This document shows positions 11,401 to 22,067 of a DNA stretch of 64,000 bases, piece after piece (the first letter of the stretch is position 1; the number at the start of each line of letters is the position of its first letter). The position numbers were made by a program, and so were the translations under genes. The stretch covers positions 558,001 through 622,000 of the forward strand of contig CAJZBQ010000010.1 of assembly GCA_914767885.1 (NCBI GenBank). Direction: 5' to 3'. This stretch comes from Blepharisma stoltei (taxonomy: Eukaryota; Ciliophora; Heterotrichea; Heterotrichida; Blepharismidae). A model generated the notes under the pieces. The model searched no databases. It was not told the DNA's origin and was given only the letters and a program-made list of their open reading frames with translations.

Positions 11401-11684
11401 AGCACAGCTCGGTTTTCATCAGTGAGGCTGGTGAAAATGAAATTTCTGTTCAAAGCGTTTGTAATCACTTCTAAGTCCCTACCAGATTTTGGCTTATCAA
11501 CCACTAATGCATTTGGAGCATCAATTGACACTCGACTAGTCAAGCGGGCATCAATAACAGGGGCTTTTTTCTTGATAGGGTTTCTTGGAGCTTCTCTTCT
11601 GATTACTGACTTCTTTTCTTCTTCAAAAGAGGACATATGGCTGGAAGCATCGAGTTTAGCCTTCATTTCCATAGTTATTTTCAA
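8435..11684 (-). CDS. PKG: cGMP-dependent protein kinase (AGC family)
   Basis: The 888-aa protein is obtained after removing a 74-bp IES (11200-11275), a 16-nt intron (9126-9141) and a 493-bp retroposon unit (8624-9116). N-terminal tandem cyclic-nucleotide-binding domains carry phosphate-binding cassettes FGELALLHDSPRSA, FGEQALLYNCVRTA and FGERSVLFGDHRTA. A third, degenerate domain lies between the last two. The kinase domain has GKGMFGNV, ALK, YRDLKPEN, DFG and GTPHYMAPE. The AGC C-terminal extension resumes after the retroposon (NWEHLLTREIRPPYIP) and ends CPENWDQDF. In ciliates PKGs link cGMP to calcium and ciliary responses. The several PDE genes in this window would act on the same second messengers. 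Confidence 0.93.
8640..9116 (-). mobile_element. Retroposon fragment R1 in the PKG gene
   Basis: This G+C-richer 477-bp insert is flanked by a 16-bp duplication, AAGATGTTCCTATATA at 8624-8639 and AAGATATTCCTATATA at 9117-9132. There are no terminal inverted repeats. The minus strand carries an ORF (8620-8856) with the motif TEKLEVS that resembles the ORF in R5 (TEKLGVS). It sits exactly across the 3' splice site of the last PKG intron, so the duplication contains the ATATAG acceptor. Confidence 0.8.
9126..9141 (-). other. 16-nt spliceosomal intron of PKG
   Basis: GTAAAAAAATATATAG on the minus strand separates FQGFNW from the last exon. Its acceptor end is duplicated by the R1 insertion. Confidence 0.75.
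11200..11275. other. IES, 74 bp, TA-bounded, in PKG
   Basis: Joining TA 11200-11201 with TA 11274-11275 gives GKKVNTLSANDSFGELALL. This completes the first phosphate-binding cassette. Confidence 0.8.
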
Positions 11685-12193
11685 ATACTTTAAATGGAGT
11701 AATGCGAAGTATGAATGGCTCCATGGCTAATCTTATATAAAGATATCAAGGTTGTTGAAATTTTATACTTCGAGAAATAATTAACATGCCTGAATGCTGC
11801 TTTGGTTATTGTATTAGTGGAGCCCGTTGGTATATTATTTGAAATTTAGATATTAATATTATGAATGAGAATGCTTTTTCAGCAAATAATGAATATTATA
11901 AGTGAGCTATTAATTTTTACGGCAGAATGCTTTATTCTGGCTGAAATTATACTGTGTTATGACTAATATGGTTTAAATTGAATATTTTGATATATATATG
12001 ATATTGAGATAAATAAGTATAAATTTAAAAAATAGACCAGATTATTGGAGAATAAATTTTAATACAAAACTAACATAGAATGCAAGCAATTTTGCTCCTT
12101 TTATAAGCAATTTTTTGATTTTTAAAGTGAAAATAATTAGATCAAATTTGATGCTTATAATAAAAATAATTATATTTGCCATCTAAACTTTTG

Positions 12194-12888
12194 GTCCGGG
12201 CGGGCATAGTCTCCCAGTTATAGCATAAACTGCATATTTAATTTGTCCAGCATGGTTTATGCGACCCAAAAATGGACAGCTATTCTAGGCAAGCAGTTTG
12301 GTAATGTTTGAGCCTAGCTCCTATCCGCTTTCAGAATAGGATTTTTACTATAGGGTTTTACCCTGTGCAGCCTTATATGCGACTTTAAATGGAATTTCTC
12401 AAGGATCATCTAAAAGATAAATCTTGGATGAGTAAGGGTTATGCTCTGGGCTAAAGCTATCATTTCTCAATTATACTGAGTCTACTTTAATTTACCTTGA
12501 AAATTGTATCTTGAGTTTGAAAGGGGGATCCAACAAAGCCTAAAGTAATGCCTAAGCTATCTGGCGATTCTCCTACGTGAAACCGAGAGCCAAGCCTCTG
12601 ACTTTTAAGTTTGCCCTTTTTGCCGAGAGTCGATCAGAAATTCCATAATCTGTCTACTCAAAGTTGGAGCCCACATGACAAGGAGTAAATAGAGACATAG
12701 AGCTCTACTTATGAATCCTATGGTATCAGACAAAGATGGTGCTCGAGCTAACTTTTTAAGCGAATTCATCATCTCAATTAGGGCAAGCTCTCCAGGTGAA
12801 GTCATAAAGCGTGGATTTCTTTAGGTGGTCCTTATTAATGCTTGGCAGCAGCCAAGCCTATAATATATTTAAGCTAATTTGAGTTTAA
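12194..12888. mobile_element. Retroposon R2 between genes, 695 bp
   Basis: A G+C-richer block is flanked by GCCATCTAAACTTTTG (12178-12193) and GCCATCTAATCTGTTG (12889-12904), a 16-bp duplication with two differences. It has no inverted ends. A short minus-strand ORF (12605-12805) has no recognisable domain. The right end is AT-rich and tail-like. The rest of the 11.7-13.4 kb gap is plain AT-rich DNA without ORFs. Confidence 0.6.
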
Positions 12889-13464
12889 GCCATCTAATCT
12901 GTTGAGATAAGCCAGTATTAATTATTCTAAAATTATTTAATATGAAGATAATCAGAAATGAAAATATTAAAAGCAACTTCTCATCAAAAATAAATTATAA
13001 CTTATCAACATTTTATTTGAATCAGAAAATGATGGATAAATTTGAAATTAAAATCTGTTTTCATGTCTATTACATATATCATTACTTTTAATTTATTTTT
13101 AAATCAAGAATTATAGATTCAATAAAAAAAGCAATAATTATAGAATTGTTTTTGGCTTTAATGCAGCACTTAATAATAAACTATGCAAGAATAAATCAAT
13201 TAATTGAAGTATACTAGTTAATTCAGCTATATCATTTCTTAAAGACCATAAAAAATCTTTAAAGCCTCATTCCATTTACAGTCGTCCTTATATATCTTTC
13301 CAAAAACAGCCTATTTCTCTATTTATAAAGAATGTTTTTGCAAAACTAAATCATTTCTATTTATTTTTAAAATATAACAGCTCTTGCTATTAAGCCAGCA
13401 AGATTATTTATCCTTATAGAAAATCTTCATAATTTCCAGCTTTACAAATTCATATAATATTTAA

Positions 13465-14319
13465 ATGAGCCAACAAAGGATCAGAAAAAAGCCCAAAGAA
13501 GAAGATTTTGTAAGCGAAGAAGAATACGAAGGTTTCGAAACTCCCCCTTCCGAAAAACAGCGCAAAAGCCGTCAAAGTTCCGCAGTAAAATCCGACGACA
13601 GCTACAATATTGGCAGAAATGATAACTCACTCGGCGTTCTCACAAAAAAATTTGTTTCACTAATTCAAAAAGCTGAAAACCAATGCATTGACTTAAATGA
13701 AGCCGTCCAGATCCTCAACGTCCAAAAGCGTCGAATTTATGACATCACGAATGTGCTAGAAGGAATCGGCCTGATTCAAAAAAGGCACAAAAATAAAATC
13801 CAATGAATCGGAGGCAGTGGAGCAAGTGAGCATACCCAGTTTGAAGAGATGAATATTTTGAATAAAGAGCTGGAAATGCTGAATAAAGAAGAAGATCGGC
13901 TGGATTATTGGACTAATCAAATCCAAGAATCGCTTAATCAGCTTACTAATGATCCAAGCTATGCTGAGTTTGCATATGTCACATATGATGATATTAAGAG
14001 CCTGCCAAATTTGACTGAGTATCCTAATGAGACGCTGCTGGCTATAAGAGCACCTCCAGGAACGTCACTTGAAGTACCAGACCCAGAGCAGTTTCCACCT
14101 GAGGAAAAGGAAAAATATCAGATCTATCTGCACTCAAAAAGTGGGGAGATTTTGGTATATGTTGTGTCGAGTGATAAACCGATTGAAAATGAAGAGCCGA
14201 AGATTTTAAGCACAAATACGTTTAAAGTATCATCAGCGATGGCGGAAGAGCTGAGAAAAAATACTGTTTATAATAACGCAATGAAAAATGAAGGAATTTC
14301 AGATTTGTGGTCAGTTTAA
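13465..14319 (+). CDS. E2F-family transcription factor
   Basis: This is a 284-aa protein with TGA at 13804 read as Trp. The winged-helix DNA-binding domain of E2F spans about residues 55-115: [13 protein letters not shown], the family-diagnostic [16 protein letters not shown], and KNKIQW. A leucine-rich dimerisation helix follows ([21 protein letters not shown]), and then a marked-box-like region with YVTYDDI and [16 protein letters not shown]2F factors pair with DP proteins at E2F sites to control S-phase genes. No internal eliminated sequence is seen. An acidic, Ser-rich N-terminus precedes the domain. Confidence 0.94.
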
Positions 14320-14572
14320 GTTAGATAACATTACTTCTGGATTGATGAAATAAAATATTTAATTAAATCTCACAATAATTATTGTGCTATTATTTGTCTT
14401 TGAGATTAAAATAATTAAATTGCGTTTCAATATAAATTAAGGTTGAATTTTTGGATAAATTTAAAATTTAGCATTATTTAGTAGTATTATCTACAAATTT
14501 CTAATAAAAATCGAATAATCGTCTCATTCTTTATTTTTATGACCTTCTAGTTTCTTTTATTTCTTTTTATAA

Positions 14573-15676
14573 ATGGGTAGTTGTAATTTCAAAGAAGACA
14601 GTACAGATACAACGGTCAGCATCTCCAAAACGCATTTTCAATTCCAATATGTGATCGGCAAAGGTGGCTTTGGGAAGGTTTGGAAGGTTGAATTGAAGAA
14701 ATCTCATGAAAATTTTGCTATGAAAGAAATGCTGAAAGCAAGAGTTCTAGCAAAGAAAAGTGTAAATTCAGTGATGAATGAGAGAAGACTCTTGTCAATG
14801 CTTCATCATACTTTTATAGTAAACATGCACTATGCATTCCAAGATAGAGAGAATCTTTATTTAGTAATGGACCTGATGCCAGGAGGAGACTTAAGATATC
14901 ATTTAGGACGTTGAAAAACATTTACGGAAGAACAGACTAAATTTTTTATCGCGTGTATTGTGCTAGGTCTTGAATATTTACATAAAAACGGGATCCTTCA
15001 TAGAGATATCAAACCTGAAAACTTAGTGATTGACGGTCAAGGATATGTAAGAATCACAGACTTTGGTATCGCTAGGGTCTGAAATCCAGAAAACGCTAAA
15101 GACACAAGTGGTACACCTGGCTATATGGCCCCTGAAGTAATGTGTCGGCAAAATCATGGAGTTGCTGCTGACTATTTTGCACTTGGGATTATTGGCTATG
15201 AATTTATGAACGGAAAGCGGCCTTATCTAGGAAAGTCAAGGAAAGAAATCCGTGACCAAATTTTAGCTAAGCAAATCCAAATCAAAAAAAATGAAATTCC
15301 TGAAGGATGATCAGTAGAAGCTGCTGATTTTATAAACAGAGTAAAACTTATTTAGATGATTCAAAGAAAACCTGGGAATAGGCTAGGGTTAAATGGTCCT
15401 GATGAGGTAAAAAACCATCCTTGACTCAAGGATTTTGAATGGGATAAGCTTTTGGAGCACTCTTTAGTGTCTCCTTTTATACCTGACAAAAATGAAGATA
15501 ACTTCGATATGAGGCTGCATCTTTCTAATGACCCTTGAAAAGATGCGGATAATAGTGAGCTTCAGGAAAGTGCAGAACTACTGAGAAATAATTCAACTCA
15601 AAATTTATTTGCAGGCTATTTCTATGATATAAATCAGCAACAGCCAAATAATTCTGATTCGGCAACAACAAAATAA
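14573..15676 (+). CDS. STK32/YANK-like AGC protein kinase
   Basis: The 362-aa protein results after removing a 15-nt intron at 15341-15355. It begins MGSC, so N-myristoylation is likely, as in the YANK/STK32 kinases. Kinase motifs are [32 protein letters not shown] and [13 protein letters not shown] codons near 14913, 15080 and 15308 read as Trp. The C-terminus after RLGLNG matches the STK32 pattern NHPWLKDFEW. The tail is Asn/Gln-rich ([13 protein letters not shown]). The membrane-associated role is an inference from the N-terminus. Confidence 0.9.
15341..15355 (+). other. 15-nt spliceosomal intron
   Basis: GTAAAACTTATTTAG contains an in-frame TAG. Removal joins FINR to [14 protein letters not shown]. 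Confidence 0.85.
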
Positions 15677-15790
15677 TATCTGATACAATACTTTTAGTAA
15701 TTAATTTAAGGTCAAGCATTCATTTCCTATGAATGAATATAAAGCATTCTATATGAATTCATGTATTTTAATTTCCTTCTAAAATTAATA

Positions 15791-16292
15791 GAAATTAATG
15801 CCATCATGGCATGCCTAGTAGCGACAGATGAACTCAGAATTTTTGCCAGAAAATAAAAAAGCTGGCGGAAAGGCTACGAGGTCGCAGGTGGCTTAATTCC
15901 GGGGTGGGTGTGGTCTGGACTAACTGGGCTCCCCCTCGACCCACAGACGAGAAGACCGACGGCGCAATACCAATCGAGGACTTCTGGAGGAGCATTATGT
16001 TGCCTGCAAATGGCAGAGGTAGTTCCAGAAGGAGGCATCGGACGGTCCCCTCATACTCTGAGCACTACCAGGGGTTAAGAGAGTCCTTTGCTGAAGCATT
16101 TTGGTCCAAGCAGGTTCGGGTGAGTCTCCCCGAAAGATGCTGACGTCACCATTTTTGATGACGTCATCAGAAAAGGGCGGCAGGTGGCTTTAGTGACTAG
16201 CGCCACACGAGCGTGAAGCTGAAGCTCGACTGGATCAGGGGCTGAAATAATCCCCGCTTTAACCCTCTCTAATCTAAAAATCTCAATCTCAA
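15791..16292 (+). mobile_element. Retroposon R3 between genes, 502 bp
   Basis: The perfect 13-bp duplication TCTAAAATTAATA lies at 15778-15790 and 16293-16305. The right end carries a repeated tail (AATCTAAAAATCTCAATCTCAATC), typical of non-LTR retroposons with simple-sequence tails. The body is G+C-rich, with an 80-codon ORF at 15904-16143 of unknown function and a GACGTCA...TGACGTCATC hairpin near 16142-16172. Confidence 0.75.
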
Positions 16293-16468
16293 TCTAAAAT
16301 TAATAATTAGAGCCTGCATATTTATATATAAAGCTCTATTTTATTATTGTATAACCGCATAAGTAAACTAATTAACGCAATAAAAATAAAACTTAAAAAA
16401 AATTTAAATAATTTACTAGTAATTTTAATTCTTATCAAAATATTGCAAAACGCCTAGCTATAAGCTTT

Positions 16469-17434
16469 ATGAAGCTAGTCTATATGATATGGTTAATTCT
16501 TGAAGCTTTCTTTGTTACATCCTTAGAGCTTCCTCATTTCTACCATAAAACTGAAGAAATTCAAAGATATATTTCATCACTTTCATGCCCAGCCTTAAAA
16601 TTAAAATCATCAGACACAATACACTCCTATTATATTTCAGCCTCAACCCCTCACGCACTCAAGGTATTTTTGCTATTTGGCGAGCACCCTAGGGAATTAA
16701 TATCAACTGAGCTAGGCCTTGAATTTATAAAAGAAGCCTGCAACGGATCACTTTCATCTGTTCTCTCAGTTGCTGAAGTAATGATTGTGCTCAATGCAAA
16801 CCCAAAAGCAAGGAAAAAAGTGGAAAACGGAGACTTTTGTATTAGAACTAATGATAATGGAGTTGATATCAATAGAAACTGAGGCTCTCACTGGGAATCT
16901 ATTAACTGTAATACGCATCCTGATACATGCCCTGGAAATAAAGCATTCAGCGAAGCTGAGACTTTGGCGATAAAAAAGCTGCTTGAAGACTTCGACCCAG
17001 ATCTTTTTATTTCAATACATTCAGGAAAAAAGGCACTTTTCATGCCATATGCTTATAAAAAATCCTCTGGAAATCGATATCATGAAAAAATGCTTGATGT
17101 ACTCAATCAAGTAAATACAAAGCATTGCCACTGTGCAGTAGGCCCAGCAGCTGAAATTCTTGACTATGTATGTCCAGGAAATTGCATGGACTATGCATAT
17201 GATCGCACAAAAGTCCCTTTTTCTTTTGCTTTTGAAATTTATGAGCAAACTTCTGCATTTAAGAGTTTTCTTCAAAAGCCTTATTCGTGTTTTATACAAA
17301 CGACTCAGCATATGAGCAACTCAGAGTGCTTTTATTTTTTCAATCCTAAGAGTGAGGATGATTATAAGTACACATTAGATACTTGGATGGGAATTTTGAA
17401 AGATACAATTTTACTTGTTGCTGATGAAATTTAG
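16469..17434 (+). CDS. Secreted zinc carboxypeptidase (M14 family)
   Basis: This is a 321-aa protein with an N-terminal signal peptide (MKLVYMIWLILEAFFV). M14 hallmarks are present: the zinc ligands His and Glu in GEHPRELIS, substrate-binding NRNW, the third zinc ligand His in FISIHSGKK, and the catalytic Glu in FSFAFEIYEQ. TGA at 16880 reads as Trp in NRNW, a good check on the code. Cys pairs (CNTHPDTCPGN, CHCAVG, VCPGNC) suggest disulfides in a secreted or lysosomal enzyme. It removes C-terminal residues from peptides. The gene has no introns or inserts. Confidence 0.92.
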
Positions 17435-17694
17435 AATTAATAAACTAATATAATTTTTAGCCCATAATTTTGAGGATTTATGATTGGTAATTATTTTAAA
17501 ATAATATATTGTTGAGAGCATATCTGATGAATAATTTTTACGAAATTAGAGAAATAACTGGAGTTTCATATGAGTTTATTCTTTGAGGATAAACCTATAG
17601 CTAATCAGACTTTTGTTAAGATTTGCTTGTACCAGAACAGAAAAAAATGTCTGATTAATTAATCATAATATTAATATAATTATTAAAATTAAAT

Positions 17695-18822
17695 TTATTC
17701 CCTTGCTTCCATTCTGCACTGCTCAATTTCCAATTTTCTTTCTTCTTCATTTAATTGGTTTCCATCATAATATTGGTTCATTTCCTTTCCTACCCATAAT
17801 TTTTCAAATTCTCCAACAAGGTTCATTGCTTCTTTTTTCATCTGTTGAGTATTCAGATCAGAATCAGCTTTATCAAAAGAAATTTTCAGAGATGCAACTC
17901 CACCTTTAAATTCGCCCTTATCAGCAGAACTGTATGGATTTAAATTGAGATCTGCAATGTTCACCATTTGGCTTCCTTGTAATTTTTCATGTATTTGAGG
18001 TAATTTTAATATCTGTTTAGCGCTGCTCACAGGAATAGAGCTTGTCATCATATTAATTGGCTTCATCGGATGCTTCACCATTTCTTTGGCCATTGTGCTT
18101 CCTGATTTAACGACATTTTCTGTAGTAATTCCTCCAAGTTTGATCATAGAAGCTGCTATTTTTTTGGCAACTCCAAGAGTAGAAAGCCCTGTACGAATTG
18201 TTTTGCCAGCTACATTATAAACTGCAGACTCTGCAGACTCCACAACATACCATATCGTATTTTCAGCAGTTTTTAATACAGGTTTTACTAACCCAAACGC
18301 AAAAGACCCAGTATCCATAGTTAAATCCATAGTAAAATCATATATTCCCCTTATTCCAGTATGCTTTACTTTTTCAACCTTTTTTCCTTCAAAGTCCATA
18401 TTTTCGTCAATAATTTTTTTTCCTTCCTCAACCTCCAAAACCCCAGGCTCGAAATTTTTGCCTTGAGAAATGACGCATAATCTTTTTCTATAATAATGAG
18501 CTGCTTTGCTATTATATTTGATTTCTATTCGTGTCAAATGATTAAAACCATATATGTTGAAATAATCTTTGAGGGTTGAATTTCCTCCTGCAGTCATGTG
18601 CTTTAAATGCTGGGGTGTCCAGGTTTTATCACGCAGCAATTTTATTATTTCGGTAAATGGGTGAATGGAGCTGTGAGCTTGAGCACACTTAGAGCATATA
18701 AAAATCCCATAAGTTATGGAAGCATATTCGGGGTCAGGACTTATGCAATCGAAACAGTAGTTGTTTTCGTCGTCTTCTTTGAGTTTTTTGAATACTTTTT
18801 GGGGAATATCAGATCCTTCCAT
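17695..18822 (-). CDS. ArfGAP-type zinc-finger protein lacking the arginine finger
   Basis: This is a 375-aa protein. The ArfGAP zinc finger is intact: Cys23, Cys26, Cys43 and Cys46 with CX2CX16CX2C spacing and the typical ASITYGIFICSKC. The invariant catalytic Arg five residues after the last Cys is Ser51 (CAQAHSS), so Arf GTPase activation is doubtful. The middle (residues about 150-250) has long hydrophobic/amphipathic repeats (VYNVAGKTIRTGLSTLGVAKK) that could bind membranes. It is charged at the C-terminus. A scaffold or membrane-coat role is an inference. Confidence 0.85.
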   Translation of the reverse strand: MEGSDIPQKVFKKLKEDDENNYCFDCISPDPEYASITYGIFICSKCAQAHSSIHPFTEIIKLLRDKTWTPQHLKHMTAGGNSTLKDYFNIYGFNHLTRIEIKYNSKAAHYYRKRLCVISQGKNFEPGVLEVEEGKKIIDENMDFEGKKVEKVKHTGIRGIYDFTMDLTMDTGSFAFGLVKPVLKTAENTIWYVVESAESAVYNVAGKTIRTGLSTLGVAKKIAASMIKLGGITTENVVKSGSTMAKEMVKHPMKPINMMTSSIPVSSAKQILKLPQIHEKLQGSQMVNIADLNLNPYSSADKGEFKGGVASLKISFDKADSDLNTQQMKKEAMNLVGEFEKLWVGKEMNQYYDGNQLNEEERKLEIEQCRMEARE

Positions 18823-18882
18823 CTTTATTATTTATGATGGGAAAATTTTGAGATTGCTAATGACGTAATCAGATCATTTTGT

Positions 18883-19198
18883 TAACTCCTCCCTCCCTAT
18901 TTTACCCTCCGTGAGCGAACAAATTTTATTTAATATAAAAAAATATTTTAAAAAAAATGTTATAGTAATCGCCCGAGGATGGCGCAAGATAGCGCCATCC
19001 TCGGGCAATTACAATATAATGATTCGGCTAATTCTAAACAGCTTGCGTTTTAAAACATAAATTTTGCATATAAAATTATGTTTGCTTTGAATTGGTTTTT
19101 TTAATTTTGAAAATATTATAAAATCTTTTTTAAAAAAATTTAACCCCTTCTTTGTGAGGAACAAAATTTGTGATTCATTAAGGAGGGGCGGGGCAGTA
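18883..19198. mobile_element. MITE family B copy with an internal GC hairpin
   Basis: TA-flanked ends (TTAACTCCTCCC..., ...GGGGCGGGGCAGTAAG) carry the CCTCCGTGAGCGAACAAA terminal motif on the left and a diverged complement on the right. Family B core sequence (GCTTGCGTTTTAAAACATAAATTTT) is present. A 20-bp GC-rich inverted repeat lies at 18966-19011. Confidence 0.8.
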
Positions 19199-19561
19199 AG
19201 CAAAACTAGAATAGGATATTTTTTGGCAATTAAGGTTAAAAACGAGAGATTTATTAATTTCTTATCGGGAAATAATCATGAGAAAAGTCTATTCTTATAG
19301 AATAGGATTTGATGAAGAATATGCAGAATTAAGGAGTTCATCAATATAAATAAAAGATTATCGATAAATAGCTTATAAATCTAACATAAATTGAATTCAA
19401 TCTATGAAGATGCTAAATCCAAGCTTATTTATTACAGAATTAGGATCTTTTAAGTTAACCTGATTTTTCTTCAAAAAAATAATTTATATTGTGATTAAAC
19501 TGATTAGATTTTAGATATCAAACCAAAGCTAAAAATTAAAAATTGAGCATTAATATTATAT

Positions 19562-19840
19562 AAAACTCACTCCCCCCTCCGTGAGCGAACAAAACCATTT
19601 GAAAATCCCTATTTTTTGCCCAAAAACCACCCATCGTTAGAGAACAAAAATTTTTTTAATGGAAAAGCTAATTCTAGTTAATTTTAAATAGCTTGCATTT
19701 TTAAAATATTAACTTACAAATTAAATTAATATTTGCTTTCCAATTTTTACAAATTATTTTTTTTTTAAATTTTTAAAAAAAAAATTTATCCCTCCGTGAG
19801 CGAACAAAGCTTTTTGCTCGCTCATAGATGGGGGAAGTTA
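19562..19840. mobile_element. MITE family B copy
   Basis: The left end is ACTCCCCCCTCCGTGAGCGA, with the subterminal second copy of the motif about 60 bp inside. The right end is CTCCGTGAGCGAACAAAG...GCTCGCTCATAGATGGGGGA before TTA. The core AGTTAATTTTAAATAGCTTG is shared with the other copies. It is intergenic. Confidence 0.8.
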
Positions 19841-20183
19841 ACAAATAATTATGAATGATCTCTTAAGATTTAAATTAATTAATTAATTAATTAGATGAAA
19901 ATTTTAATTTATTAAGTTATGTGCTGTATGCATTTTTACCTCCCAAATTAAATTTGATGCCAGCTATTTATATATATTATTTAAATAGAAACGTTAACTC
20001 TAATGATTCGTACAGTAATTATGATAAGATTAAAATTTTACAAAATATTCAAGCATAAATTCATATTTTTACTCGGTATAAGACATTTGAAAAACTAATC
20101 TGATTAATTATCTAAATAACTTTTAATAATAATTTCTTTATTTATTCTATAAAACAGATTTATCCAAGATTTTGCTTTTTCCT

Positions 20184-20372
20184 CACTCCCCCCTTTAAAT
20201 TGGAACAAAATATAGGTAAAATTTTAACTCCTTTAAATGAGAACACATTTTAAAAATACGAATTTTTTAAAACTTTTTTTTTTGTCTGAATTTAATCGAT
20301 AGAATTATTATTTAATCAGATTCCAAACTGAATTGATTATAAAAAGAAAACCCTTCTGTAAATTGGAACAGG
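20184..20372. mobile_element. MITE family A copy, diverged right end
   Basis: The left end is CTCACTCCCCCC + TTTAAATTGGAACAAAA. A subterminal repeat CTCCTTTAAATGAGAACACA follows about 45 bp inside. The right end is decayed (CCCTTCTGTAAATTGGAACA, still in direct orientation), so the copy is probably truncated. It lies upstream of the secreted protein gene. Confidence 0.6.
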
Positions 20373-20588
20373 ATTTTCAAAGCAGGGATTTAGCACACTT
20401 TACTGTTTATTTTAGCCATATAGCGCGTGCTGTTAAAAATAATAATACTAAATATATTAATCCCCAGAAATCTCCCTTTTTAAATTCAATTCCCTATGAC
20501 CATTAATTCAGTCATATTTAATCTTATCCAAATAGTACCGGAATGTTGATTTGTTAAATGGTGCATTTTATCTCAAATAATAATTCTG

Positions 20589-21101
20589 ATGAAGTATGCA
20601 ATTTTGTTCATGCTTTGCGCAGCTGCATTTGCAACAGGCATAGATGATATAAAAGGTAGATCTACAAGGGAACTTGGAGGATGGTGTTATGATTGGGACG
20701 ACGTAAATGATAGCAATGGAGGGGCTGACATTGATGAAGCTATGAATCAAACTTTGCCAGTTCAGCTGACAAACACAACAACCAACACAACTGGGCTTGG
20801 CAGCTGTGACTGCAATTGTACATGTGATTGCTTTTCCTGTAATTGCTCGTGCAACTGCACTACACCATTAGGAAACCAAACAGTGCCACCACCTGGCAAC
20901 GACACAAATCAGACTAATACGACAAATTGTACTTGCCATCGCCCTCGTCGTCCTAGATGTCACCAAAGATGTAGGCCATTTGACTGTGATGGCGATGACT
21001 ACTGGATCACTGAAGAGCTAACAAGGAATGCTGAATTTTTAGAATATGAAGATTTAAGCGATACTATTGATTTTATGGCTGAGCGCCAAGTGGATCCTTA
21101 A
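20589..21101 (+). CDS. Secreted Cys/Asn/Thr-rich small protein
   Basis: This is a 170-aa protein that I do not recognise. It has a clear signal peptide (MKYAILFMLCAAAFATG). The middle (residues about 75-115) alternates Cys with Asn/Asp/Ser (CDCNCTCDCFSCNCSCNC), giving an unusually dense Cys array. Many Asn-X-Thr/Ser sites suggest heavy N-glycosylation. The C-terminal part is acidic. It could be a cell-surface, pellicle or extrusome component. No insert or intron is seen. Confidence 0.7.
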   Translation: MKYAILFMLCAAAFATGIDDIKGRSTRELGGWCYDWDDVNDSNGGADIDEAMNQTLPVQLTNTTTNTTGLGSCDCNCTCDCFSCNCSCNCTTPLGNQTVPPPGNDTNQTNTTNCTCHRPRRPRCHQRCRPFDCDGDDYWITEELTRNAEFLEYEDLSDTIDFMAERQVDP

Positions 21102-21143
21102 TTAATTTGTAGTATTTTATTAATAAATTTTCAATAATTTAAA

Positions 21144-22061
21144 TTAAAACTCCATAGACTCCTTTGTGGGTACAAGCGAGTCTGCAGGAGGAAGGCTCAA
21201 GCTTTCTACCGCTATATGCCTTCTATCCAATTTAATTCCAAATGCCAAAGCGTCGAAATCTATATTTTTGAGTGAATGAATCCTAGGACACTTAATGATC
21301 CTTAACAACCCAGAATAATCCCCAAAAGAATCTCCTGAAATTGCAAAATTTTCAGTTGAAAGGACAATATCACAGCTTTGGTTGAGTAAAGTCACTAATT
21401 CAGTTTCCAAACCTGACGTAAGGGAAGTAATCATGCATATTGCATTCAGAGATTTCACCAATAGCTTCAAAGACTGCAAAAACTGAAAAATTTCTGATAT
21501 AGGTGCCTTCGGCCATGACGGCCCTAAAAATGATTTTATAAAAATTCGTCTAATTCCAGTATCATTAGCTGATTCTAACGAATTTTGTATGTCACTAAAT
21601 ATTTGGCTTCATAATTTCCTATACAAATCTTGTTCTGTTACATCAATTGTGTATTGGTTTATTTTTTCATTTCCCATCGATTTCAATAAATCAAACGCAT
21701 AAGGCTCTTTAACTGAGCTCGTCTGTGGATAATGCTCATATCGCCACGCAATTCTTAACTCAGCTGACTCTTGCTTCTTTATTTTTCTGATATCAGGGAC
21801 CAGGTTTTCTTCATATGCATCAGAATAAACAAATATTTTTTCTGAATTTATTACGCCTTCTCCTAAGAAGCATCTTGCTATTTGTAATGATTGATAATTA
21901 AGAGAGTCTTCTTGGATTAAAACAATTGAAGAGAGTGGTAAGCCTCCTTGGAATATATGGTCAAGTGAAGGGATTCCTGTGCGCACCAGAGGCAGACTGC
22001 TTGGAGCTGCTTTTTTTTTGGCTGCTTTAGAATGTCTTATGAAAATGCCTGACTCAGCCAT
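21144..22061 (-). CDS. ELP4: Elongator complex protein 4
   Basis: The 305-aa protein is read in one frame with TGA as Trp near 21609 and 21514 (RKLWSQIF, GPSWPKAP). It shows the PAXNEB/ELP4 pattern: TGIPSLDHIFQGGLPLSSIVLIQED near the N-terminus (a RecA-like fold without a full P-loop), then RIAWRYEHYP and a C-terminal LRIIKCPRIHSL. ELP4 joins ELP5 and ELP6 in the ring subcomplex of Elongator, which modifies wobble uridines of tRNAs. Its start codon lies only 6 bp from the start of the divergent capping-enzyme gene. Confidence 0.88.
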
Positions 22062-22067
22062 ATAATA
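22062..22067. promoter_or_regulatory. Six-base divergent start-to-start spacer (ELP4 / capping enzyme)
   Basis: Only ATAATA separates the two start codons. Any core promoter and 5' leaders must overlap the opposite coding region, or one gene starts further downstream. The first conserved block of the capping enzyme begins about 42 codons in, so a later start is possible. Confidence 0.45.

Noticed and set aside
15904-16143. An 80-codon ORF as an independent gene
   Set aside because: It lies wholly inside retroposon R3 between its duplications and has no domain or ciliate-like codon use.
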